Origin: Treponema sp.
GTDB taxonomy: Bacteria > Spirochaetota > Spirochaetia > Treponematales > Breznakiellaceae
Direction: 5' to 3'
Assembly (NCBI GenBank): GCA_009785545.1
Contig: WQWD01000017.1
Span: forward strand, 1-15,861
Length of the DNA: 15,861 nt
In this document: positions 6,519-12,735 of the stretch, piece by piece
How the letters are laid out: each line of letters starts with the position of its first letter
Numbering within the stretch: the stretch's first letter is position 1
Position numbers and translations under genes: made by a program
The notes under the pieces: model-generated
Told to the model about the DNA's origin: nothing
The model's input: only the letters and a program-made list of their open reading frames with translations
The model's database searches: none

Positions 6519-7847
6519 TCACCCCGCTTCAGCCGCTTTTTTTATATTGTAAAACAACGCTTCCAGAGCGATATTCACATTTATTTTTAAAATTTCAACT
6601 GCTGCGGCTGTCTCATTAAAATGTTTTTTTATTAAATTATTATATACTATAAATTGCGGATTTTCGTTTGAACGCACCGCATCGTTTATCATTTCAAGGC
6701 ATATTTTCAAGAAACCTGAAAATGAATCTTTTTCGAATCCTCCGCTCTGCGAAATAATTGCTTTAATAACTGCCGAGCTGTTTAAAGAAGGCTCTGTTCT
6801 CAGAACGCCCGCCGCTGGTGTCAGATTATTTTCAAGTAATTTAAAATATTGATAAGCCTCTTTTTTGCCTTTATTTTTCATCGAATAATTGATAATGCCC
6901 GCCATTGAAACAACCAGATAAGCGGCAAGCGGGTACAGTTTTTCCGTACTCTGAGGAGCAAATGATTCAAGGTATGCGGTTAATCTTGAATTTTGCGATT
7001 GAAGCACATCTTCGTTTATCGAATCCCTAAACACAAGGCGGATAACTTCTTTCTCGGATTTAACATCTCTTTTGAAAAAACGATATTGCCTTAACCTTGA
7101 AAGAATTGTAGGGATAATTTCTTCCCGCCTTTGGGCAGTTAATATAATACTCACAGTAGAAGGCGGCTCTTCAAGCAATTTTAAAAGAGCGTTATGCGCT
7201 TCGTTTCTCATGTTTTGCGCATTTTCAATTATAAATGTTTTATGCTTTCCGTTAGGTGTAATGTTACACCACATTGACGCCCGCCTGATACGATCAATCG
7301 GAATTGTCGAGCCTAATTTGCCTTCTTTTTCCAGAACAAGAGCGTCATTTTCCAGAGATACACATAATTTTTCAAGTTTGCCTTTATCGGGATTTTCGGC
7401 ATTAAAAGCCAAAAATTCATTTAGTTTTTCATCAAATGACTGTAAAGCTGTCATAATTTTTTTTAAATTAGGATCATCTTCCAGCAAAAACGGAGAAAAA
7501 CGGAGCTGCAGCTTGCGAAGAGAACGATAAAATAAAAGTTTTACGCTGGAAACAGTATGATTGCGCAAAAAAGCGGATTTACAAGCAGTTATTTCTGCCG
7601 AAAAAGAGCGATTCCCTAAAATTAAAATATCGTCATGAAGTAAATATCGATGTTTTTCGCAGGAAGAACATGAACATTTCCACTCAGCTTTCTGTTCACA
7701 GGAAAGAACACGAGCTAGCTCCAAAGAAGAACTGCCTTTGCCTGAATTGGGCGGGCCGTAAAACAGCATAGAAGGCGCATTTTGCCCTGACAAAATATCA
7801 TTTTTTAGCTGAAGAACCGCATTTTGATCAATTATGTTTTCAAACAT
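6519..7847 (-). CDS. holB: DNA polymerase III delta-prime-like clamp loader subunit
   Basis: The protein has 442 residues, longer than typical delta-prime (about 330). It has a Walker A-like GPPNSGKGS (31-39), a cysteine module C50, C58, C60 and C63 matching the zinc finger of DnaX/HolB proteins, FIIENAQNM in place of a canonical Walker B, the diagnostic ALLKLLEEPP, and SRLRQYRF where the SRC motif normally stands. The insert between the zinc module and ALLKLLEEPP, about residues 85-190, has no motif I recognise. Family members open the sliding clamp at the replication fork. The start overlaps the end of cvpA by 8 nt. A diverged DnaX paralogue is the alternative. Confidence 0.8.
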   Translation of the reverse strand: MFENIIDQNAVLQLKNDILSGQNAPSMLFYGPPNSGKGSSSLELARVLSCEQKAEWKCSCSSCEKHRYLLHDDILILGNRSFSAEITACKSAFLRNHTVSSVKLLFYRSLRKLQLRFSPFLLEDDPNLKKIMTALQSFDEKLNEFLAFNAENPDKGKLEKLCVSLENDALVLEKEGKLGSTIPIDRIRRASMWCNITPNGKHKTFIIENAQNMRNEAHNALLKLLEEPPSTVSIILTAQRREEIIPTILSRLRQYRFFKRDVKSEKEVIRLVFRDSINEDVLQSQNSRLTAYLESFAPQSTEKLYPLAAYLVVSMAGIINYSMKNKGKKEAYQYFKLLENNLTPAAGVLRTEPSLNSSAVIKAIISQSGGFEKDSFSGFLKICLEMINDAVRSNENPQFIVYNNLIKKHFNETAAAVEILKINVNIALEALFYNIKKAAEAG

Positions 7848-8316
7848 AGATAATGTTTTCTACTCCTCCGGTTATCAACGGCAATAAAAGATTAGCAAAA
7901 AAACTATTCTTTAAAAGCTCGGAAGAATCAAACAAGGGCTGTATACTCAGCACAAATAATATAAGACCTGTTAACACAATTCCTTCGGCAAATCCAAATA
8001 TTAATCCTAAAAACTTATCAACTCCGCCAAGAGCCAGCCCATGCACAACCCCTTTTAACAGCATTTCCAGAATTTTAACAAGTATAAAAACCACTAAAAA
8101 CAAAGCAATAAACGCAATTACTTCCGGCACAATTTCTAATTCAGGCCAAAAATTGTCTCTTAAAAAATCAGCTCCGCTATTAAAAAAAAGCAAAGATGCC
8201 ATAAGCCCAAACACCAAAGCTGCCATTGACGATACTTCGCTGATAAGCCCTTTGAGAAAACATCTAATCATTAAAAGAAGAATCAATAAGATGAACACTA
8301 CATCCAAAACATTCAT
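7840..8316 (-). CDS. cvpA: CvpA family membrane protein
   Basis: This 158-residue protein has about four hydrophobic segments. They begin with MNVLDVVFILLILLL and continue through a Gly/Ser-rich helix, IAFIALFLVVFILVKIL and the glycine-rich LALGGVDKFLGLIFGFAEG. That last segment is the typical CvpA signature G..D...G...G...G. CvpA was named for colicin V production; its biochemical role is not settled, and links to envelope stress have been reported. The ATG at 8316 overlaps the murG TGA as ATGA, supporting coupled translation. A longer reading frame from 8394 would lie inside murG and is not supported. Confidence 0.88.
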   Translation of the reverse strand: MNVLDVVFILLILLLMIRCFLKGLISEVSSMAALVFGLMASLLFFNSGADFLRDNFWPELEIVPEVIAFIALFLVVFILVKILEMLLKGVVHGLALGGVDKFLGLIFGFAEGIVLTGLILFVLSIQPLFDSSELLKNSFFANLLLPLITGGVENIIYV

Positions 8317-9434
8317 GTTTGCGGTTTCTCCCCTAAAATATTTTGTTTTAAAACTGCCGCAATCTGCCTCGCTCCGCCGCATTTTCCGGCACACGCAGAA
8401 AGCTCCGCCATTGCCTTTTTCTTTTCAGGGTCAGCTTCAAGTTTATTCACAACAGCCATTAAATCATCCGCGTCGGGATTTTCACCTAACACTAAAGCTG
8501 CGCCTGTTTTTTTGAAATATTCAGCGTTTTCAATCTGATCGCCTCTTGTCCCCAAACCTCTTAAAGGTATAAGTATCATGGGTTTTCCCAAGACCGCCCA
8601 TTCCCAAATTCCGGCTCCGCTTCTGCCGACAATAATGTCCGCCGCCGCTATCACATGATGCATTTCTTCCTTAATGTATGGATAAGGTTTGTATCTGTCC
8701 GAAGCCGGAATATCCCATGAAAGGTTAGGCCCTGTTTGATGTGCCACAATAAAGGTTTCGGTTAAAGCAGGTAAAGCGGCTCGGATTAGCTCATTTATTT
8801 CAGCCGCTCCCTGACTGCCGCCAAGAACCAGAATAATTTTGTCGTTTTGTTTTTCGGACAAGCCCAAAAAGGTTCTGCCCTCAGCAAAATCCGCATTAAA
8901 AAAACAAGGACGTACAGGATTGCCTGTTGTTATCACCCGATTATGAATATTTTTGTTAAAAAAACGTTTGGTATCTTCGTATGCGGTAAATATTTTGCCT
9001 CCAGTTTTTAATACAAAACGAGTATTTATTTTTGTAGCAAGACCGGGGCTAAAATCGGATTCGTGAGTAAAGACAGGAATGTCAAGGGACGCCGCAGCCG
9101 CACAAGGAGGAACGCTTACAAAGCCGCCTTTTGAAAAAACCAACACCGCTTTTTGTTTTTTAAGAATTCTTCGTGCGGCAAAAAATCCGCCGATAATCCT
9201 GAATACATCAATAAAGTTTTTAAAAGAAAAATAACGCCTGAGTTTTCCCGAAGGAATGCCAAAAAATTCAATCCCCGCACTTTCTACCAGCGCTCGATCC
9301 ATCCCGATAGAAGAACCAATCCAAAAAATTCTCGCGTTTGAGTCTTTAAGCACATTTTTTAACTCTGAAGCTACTGCCAGACCGGGGTAAATATGCCCCC
9401 CGGTACCGCCGCCAGTAAACGCGATATTAATCAT
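8313..9434 (-). CDS. murG: UDP-GlcNAc:undecaprenyl-PP-MurNAc-pentapeptide GlcNAc transferase
   Basis: The enzyme transfers GlcNAc onto lipid I to make lipid II at the cytoplasmic face of the inner membrane. The 373-residue protein shows the GGGTGGHIYPGLA loop with catalytic His14, VFSKGGFVSVPP, THESD, the second glycine loop LVLGGSQGA, and the nucleotide-binding block GRSGAGIWEWAVLGKP followed by GDQIENA. The ATG at 9434 gives the normal family N-terminus. A TTG at 9449 would add five residues. Neither start has a Shine-Dalgarno site; a perfect TATAAT ends 7 bases before the ATG. It lies between the SPFH gene and cvpA, overlapping the latter by 4 nt. Confidence 0.95.
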   Translation of the reverse strand: MINIAFTGGGTGGHIYPGLAVASELKNVLKDSNARIFWIGSSIGMDRALVESAGIEFFGIPSGKLRRYFSFKNFIDVFRIIGGFFAARRILKKQKAVLVFSKGGFVSVPPCAAAASLDIPVFTHESDFSPGLATKINTRFVLKTGGKIFTAYEDTKRFFNKNIHNRVITTGNPVRPCFFNADFAEGRTFLGLSEKQNDKIILVLGGSQGAAEINELIRAALPALTETFIVAHQTGPNLSWDIPASDRYKPYPYIKEEMHHVIAAADIIVGRSGAGIWEWAVLGKPMILIPLRGLGTRGDQIENAEYFKKTGAALVLGENPDADDLMAVVNKLEADPEKKKAMAELSACAGKCGGARQIAAVLKQNILGEKPQT

Positions 9435-9440
9435 GTGAGT

Positions 9441-9469
9441 ATTATACAATATTGTTTAGTTTTTCGCCA
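9441..9469 (-). promoter_or_regulatory. Possible internal promoter giving a leaderless murG transcript
   Basis: On the minus strand TATAAT (9446-9441) matches the -10 consensus fully, with a poor -35 TGGCGA (9469-9464) at 17 bp, inside the end of the SPFH gene. The usual +7 distance puts the first transcribed base at or next to the A of the murG ATG. The absence of a ribosome-binding site agrees with a leaderless start. Confidence 0.35.
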
Positions 9470-10376
9470 GCTCAGCAACGCTCGTTACTAATCCCGCTAA
9501 ATTTTGTATTTCTGACGGAATTATGATCTTGGTAGCCTGACCATCGGCTACTTTCTGGAGAGCTTCAAGGCTTTTTAGTTTTATCAGAGCTGCGTCGGCG
9601 TTTACATCTTTTATCATGCCAAGACCATCGGCTGTCGCTTTTTGAATATTGAGGATCGCCTGAGCTTGACCTTCGGCTTCACGGATAGCAGCTTCCTTTG
9701 CGGCTTCTGCCTGCAGAATAACAGCGGCTTTTTCCGCCTCTGCTTTAAGAATCGCTGACGCTTTTTGCCCTTCCGCTACAAGGATTGCCGATTGTTTTTC
9801 GCCTTCTGCTTTGAGAATTGATTCACGTCTTTCACGCTCGGCTCTCATTTGTTTTTCCATCGCTTCCTGAATACTTCTTGGAGGAGTTATGCTTCTTACT
9901 TCAACACGGTTAACCTTTATGCCCCAAGGGTCTGTGGCTTCATCAAGAACGATACGCATACGGTTATTGATCATGTCACGGCTTGTCAAAGTTTCGTCTA
10001 ACTCAAGCTCTCCGATAATACTGCGTAGAGTAGTAATTGTAAGGTTTTCGATGGCGCTCATCGGGTTACATACACCGTAAGTGAAGAGCTTTGGATCAGT
10101 AACTTGATGATACAACACTGTATCGATCATCATTGTAACATTATCTTTTGTTATCACCGGCTGGGGAGCAAAATCCGCAACCTGCTCTTTGAGCGTTACA
10201 CGAGCGGCAACTCTGTCGATAAACGGTATTTTTACATGAATACCTGTCCCCCATGTCCCGAAGTAAGCGCCAAGACGTTCAAGTATAAAAGCGTTCGATT
10301 GAGAAACAATCCTGACATTGGCAATAACCACTATCAGAATAAATCCGATTAATCCTATAAGTAATTCGGTTAACAT
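9456..10376 (-). CDS. SPFH/band-7 (stomatin/QmcA-like) membrane protein
   Basis: The 306-residue protein has one N-terminal transmembrane helix (about 5-24) and an SPFH/band-7 domain (about 25-180) with the typical ITKDNVTM and ATDPWGIKVNRVEV. A long Ala/Glu/Lys coiled coil follows, built from five near-perfect 11-residue units (about 187-241, pattern AIL.AEG.K.S). Relatives form large cage-like oligomers in the membrane and often work with NfeD proteins. The nfeD gene lies immediately upstream in the same transcript, which supports that pairing. Start ATG has AAGGAG five bases ahead. The client or lipid partner is unknown. Confidence 0.93.
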   Translation of the reverse strand: MLTELLIGLIGFILIVVIANVRIVSQSNAFILERLGAYFGTWGTGIHVKIPFIDRVAARVTLKEQVADFAPQPVITKDNVTMMIDTVLYHQVTDPKLFTYGVCNPMSAIENLTITTLRSIIGELELDETLTSRDMINNRMRIVLDEATDPWGIKVNRVEVRSITPPRSIQEAMEKQMRAERERRESILKAEGEKQSAILVAEGQKASAILKAEAEKAAVILQAEAAKEAAIREAEGQAQAILNIQKATADGLGMIKDVNADAALIKLKSLEALQKVADGQATKIIIPSEIQNLAGLVTSVAELAKN

Positions 10377-10392
10377 AAAAACTCCTTAATAT

Positions 10393-10881
10393 CTATTCTT
10401 TTATTTGTTCTTGTTTTGCCTCTGTTGACAAATTTTTAACTATTGCCTGTACTCCTTCGAATCGCATAACTTCACATTTTGTTTTTTCTTCCAAAGTAGA
10501 GCCGTCTTCTGTTCGTGCAGTCCATATCTGGCCGTTTAATTTTATTTCGCCTCTTTCAAATTCTGCGATTTTTTTTATTACAAGAGCGTGTTTTCCTACA
10601 AGGCTGTCAATATTTGTTTTTTCTTTCCCCGTCTTGAATTTCTTTATTGCCAGAGGGCGGGTAAAAATAAGAAAAATCGAAGAAAGCCCAAGGAAGATCA
10701 ATGCCTGAAATTCAAACGCAAGAGTTGGAATAAAAGAAAGAAAAATTGTAATGACTCCCGCCAGCGCAAACCAAATTGTTGTAAGGCCGTAAGTCATTGC
10801 TTCGATAAGAACAAATAAAATGACAAGACCAAGCCAAATCCAATGAGGAGAAATGCCGCCAATATCGAATAAAAGGAACAT
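10393..10881 (-). CDS. NfeD-family membrane protein (short form)
   Basis: The 162-residue protein has about three hydrophobic helices in its first 76 residues (including WIWLGLVILFVLIEAM and ALIFLGLSSIFLIFTRP), then a soluble OB-fold-like domain (about 90-150). Features of the latter are VGKHALVIKKI, GEIKLNGQIWTAR and VMRFEGVQAIV. This is the short NfeD form without the protease domain. It precedes the SPFH gene by 16 bp, the usual arrangement for this pair. It is the first gene of the seven-gene block. No strong Shine-Dalgarno is present; AGAG lies 7 nt ahead of the ATG. Confidence 0.9.
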   Translation of the reverse strand: MFLLFDIGGISPHWIWLGLVILFVLIEAMTYGLTTIWFALAGVITIFLSFIPTLAFEFQALIFLGLSSIFLIFTRPLAIKKFKTGKEKTNIDSLVGKHALVIKKIAEFERGEIKLNGQIWTARTEDGSTLEEKTKCEVMRFEGVQAIVKNLSTEAKQEQIKE

Positions 10882-10889
10882 ATAACAAC

Positions 10890-10916
10890 TCTATATTGGA
10901 TTTATGCTGATGTCAA
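10890..10916 (-). promoter_or_regulatory. Candidate promoter of the nfeD-to-NtrC block
   Basis: On the minus strand a perfect TTGACA (10916-10911) is followed 15 bp later by TATAGA (10895-10890). The spacer is shorter than ideal, and the predicted start would leave a leader of only a few bases before the nfeD ATG. Confidence 0.35.
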
Positions 10917-10950
10917 GGGACTACCCGAAGAGTTGGTTACTTTTGGACAT

Positions 10951-11000
10951 CGCCCTCTGCGGTTGCTATTTATACATTTGTCATGCAGGGCGACCAGCAA
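10951..11000. repeat. Interleaved inverted repeats in the nfeD/lipoprotein 2 divergent gap
   Basis: CGCCC and TGC (in 10951-10960, with a 2-nt bulge) can pair with GCAGGGCG (10985-10992). TTGCT (10963-10967) can pair with AGCAA (10996-11000). The two stems interleave, as in a pseudoknot. It lies just upstream of the lipoprotein 2 promoter, so it may be a DNA site rather than RNA. Confidence 0.3.
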
Positions 11001-11004
11001 TTAC

Positions 11005-11033
11005 TTGACACTGTTTCTTCTAAATAATAATAT
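11005..11033 (+). promoter_or_regulatory. Candidate promoter of lipoprotein 2
   Basis: A perfect TTGACA (11005-11010), 17-bp spacer and TAATAT (11028-11033, four of six) sit in an AT-rich stretch about 20 bp before the start codon. The spacing to the GAGGAG site (11042-11047) is short but workable. Confidence 0.45.
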
Positions 11034-11053
11034 TTCTTAACGAGGAGATTTTT

Positions 11054-12331
11054 ATGAAAAAAACAAAGTTTATAGGTTTCTTGGCTATTTTTACGGTAAT
11101 CAGCTTTACAATGATTGCTTGCGATGCTGACGAATGTGAGCATATTTTTGGAAGTGATTTTGTAACTCCGCCAACTTGTTTACTGGGGGGATTTACAACA
11201 CAAACATGTACAAGATGCCCGCAAACAAGGCGGATAAATCTGACGCCTGCTTTTGGCGGGCAGCATATTTTTGGAAACGATGTTGTAACGCCGCCAACTT
11301 GTTTGGATGGGTTTACAACGCAAACGTGTACAAGGTGTCCCGAGACAAGGCAGATAAATCCGACACCTGCTATAGGCGAGCATATTTGGGGAAGTGATGT
11401 TGTAACGCCGCCAACTTGCGGAGTAGGCGGGTTTACAACTCAAACGTGTACAACCTGCTCCGAGACAAGACAGATAAATCAGACACTTGCTACAGGAATG
11501 CATACTTGGGGAAATGATGTTGTAACGCCGCCAACTTGTTTCGACGGGTTTACAACACAAACGTGTACAAGGTGCTCCGAGACAAGGCAGATAAATCAGA
11601 CACCTGCTGAGCATAACTGGGGAAATGATGTTGTAACGCCGCCAAATTGTTCAGATGGGTTTACAACGCAAACGTGTACAATCTGCCACGGGACAAGACA
11701 AATAGCTCCGACACCTGGTATAGGTCATATATGGAATTGGGGTACTTTTGTTGCAGGCAGCGGGCTGAGAGAATGTCAGCGCTCCGAGTGTACTGATACA
11801 GCAGGAGTTGGCGATACTGGCTCTGGAGGTGGAATAATTTTTTATGTCAGAGAATCAGGATTTACCTTTTTCCAAAATGCGGCAGACACAACAGGTGTAA
11901 CACGCCACTACCTTGAAGCCAGCCCGGCAAATTTGGGAAATCATCAATGGGCAGGTTTAGGTGGACACACTGTACTGATTCCGAGATTATCACAAGATCA
12001 AAGTGACCCTACAGACTGGGCAATCGGCAGAGGTATGAAAAATACGCAAATCATAATTGCGCATGGCATTGAAAACAGTTATACGACAGATGCTGCTACT
12101 GCTGCCCAAGGATTGGGTGAAGGTTGGTTTTTACCCAGTAGAAACGAATTAAATGCGCTCTGGCAAAACAGAGCTGTTGTTGATAATTTGGAGGAAGTAG
12201 GCTGGTTTTGGTCTTCTTCGCAGCTCAACTCTCTTCACGCATGGGTTCAGAGTTTTCTTAATGGCAGTCAGGACGACTTCGCCCAAAAGACTAACAATTT
12301 TGTTGCCGTCCGCGCGGTTCGGGCTTTTTAA
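11054..12331 (+). CDS. Lipoprotein with Cys/His/Trp repeats and DUF1566-type variable C-terminus (copy 2)
   Basis: This 425-residue paralogue of the protein at 292-1326 has an almost identical signal peptide ending TMIAC. It carries five Cys/His/Trp repeats where copy 1 has three, followed by the same DUF1566/Lcl-type domain (GGIIFYV, ASPANLG, WFLPSRNELNALW, WFWSSSQ and terminal VRAVRAF). Start ATG has GAGGAG six bases ahead. The repeats probably form an extended, disulphide- or metal-stabilised stalk that presents the C-terminal domain at the cell surface. That role is inferred from architecture. The last ~30 codons differ from copy 1 in a pattern suggestive of DGR mutagenesis, with two additional codons here. 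It is the only gene between the nfeD block and rimP. Confidence 0.88.
   Translation: MKKTKFIGFLAIFTVISFTMIACDADECEHIFGSDFVTPPTCLLGGFTTQTCTRCPQTRRINLTPAFGGQHIFGNDVVTPPTCLDGFTTQTCTRCPETRQINPTPAIGEHIWGSDVVTPPTCGVGGFTTQTCTTCSETRQINQTLATGMHTWGNDVVTPPTCFDGFTTQTCTRCSETRQINQTPAEHNWGNDVVTPPNCSDGFTTQTCTICHGTRQIAPTPGIGHIWNWGTFVAGSGLRECQRSECTDTAGVGDTGSGGGIIFYVRESGFTFFQNAADTTGVTRHYLEASPANLGNHQWAGLGGHTVLIPRLSQDQSDPTDWAIGRGMKNTQIIIAHGIENSYTTDAATAAQGLGEGWFLPSRNELNALWQNRAVVDNLEEVGWFWSSSQLNSLHAWVQSFLNGSQDDFAQKTNNFVAVRAVRAF
11141..11725 (+). repeat. Five tandem coding repeats (111-123 bp) in lipoprotein 2
   Basis: Units start at the His codons 11141, 11264, 11381, 11501 and 11612. The core ACGCCGCCAACTTGT and the GFTTQTC segment are nearly invariant between units, and the linker differs in length in whole codons. 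All changes keep the frame. Two more units than in copy 1 imply expansion or contraction by unequal recombination. Confidence 0.88.
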
Positions 12332-12333
12332 CA
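12203..12333 (+). other. Putative DGR variable region, copy 2
   Basis: This is the counterpart of 1204-1328. Conserved codons for WFWSSSQ (12203-12223) precede a divergent block (12224-12304) and the identical GC-rich end (12305-12333). Codons such as CTC, AAC, GTT, AGT, GAC, GAC, TTC and GCC share their third base with the aligned codons of copy 1. CAA AAG ACT AAC AAT near the end makes this copy two codons longer. Three third-base differences exist: GCG/GCA and GGG/GGC could come from a template A, but TTC/TTT could not. Confidence 0.55.
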
Positions 12334-12347
12334 CAGGTGTAGATTGC

Positions 12348-12410
12348 CAACATGATTGTTTCAGCCTCATGGCAGAGAGTGTAGAACAAAGGTTTGAAAC
12401 AATCATGTTG
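12348..12410 (+). repeat. 16-bp perfect inverted repeat downstream of lipoprotein 2
   Basis: Arms 12348-12363 and 12395-12410 are identical to those after copy 1, while the 31-nt spacer has diverged (GAGTGTAGAACAAAGG versus GAGGGCGCAGAGTAGAGG). Conservation of the arms with drift of the loop suggests that the stem matters. A 28-nt extra segment (about 12411-12440) absent from copy 1 follows and repeats CATGTTG. Confidence 0.85.
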
Positions 12411-12462
12411 CAAATGTATTCATGTTGTTTTGTAGACAACACGCACGCAGTACAATCATAGA

Positions 12463-12586
12463 CAGTCGGGACGGCGGAGACTGATCGGAAAAACATCTTT
12501 GGGACTCCCCGCCAGAGAGACCTCAAAGAGGGCTCGGAGGCGGATTCCCCCAAAGTTTTTCCGAGCAGACGCCGCCGCCCCGCCTG
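12463..12586. other. Conserved ~124-nt imperfect long hairpin after lipoprotein 2
   Basis: This is the second copy of the element at 1432-1554, with the same nested pairing. The tip is CCTC-AAA-GAGG instead of CTC-GCAA-GAG: the loop changed but the tip still pairs. Right-arm CCGCCG replaces CTGCTG, turning two G-U into G-C pairs. Identity with copy 1 continues through GTCGTATAATTGTAA and stops abruptly at 12600. This is downstream of lipoprotein 2 and upstream of the rimP promoter. Confidence 0.7.
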
Positions 12587-12619
12587 TCGTATAATTGTAA
12601 ATTTTCCTTCACGCCCCTA

Positions 12620-12648
12620 TTGACATTTTTTTCCAAAAATGATATTTT
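12620..12648 (+). promoter_or_regulatory. Candidate promoter of the rimP-nusA-infB operon
   Basis: A perfect TTGACA (12620-12625), 17-bp spacer and TATTTT (12643-12648, four of six) predict a start near 12655. This is only about 17 nt before the terminator hairpin at 12672. The 32 bp between that terminator and the rimP start holds no promoter I can recognise. Confidence 0.5.
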
Positions 12649-12671
12649 ATTATTAGTTTAACATTCTATAG

Positions 12672-12703
12672 AAAAAGGGCTCCGAAAAGAGACCCTTTTT
12701 TTT
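12672..12703 (+). terminator. Intrinsic terminator / probable attenuator in the rimP leader
   Basis: AAAAAGGG-CTC pairs with GAG-A-CCCTTTTT around the loop CGAAAA, with one bulged A, and eight T follow the CCC. It would end transcripts from lipoprotein 2. Because the only candidate rimP promoter is upstream, it is also placed to attenuate the operon. Confidence 0.75.
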
Positions 12704-12735
12704 GTACTAAAGATTTGAGTCAAAAGGGCAGAACA

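Noticed and set aside
8317..8394. 26-residue N-terminal extension of CvpA
   Set aside because: It would lie wholly inside murG; the ATG at 8316 overlaps the murG stop as ATGA and gives the normal family N-terminus.
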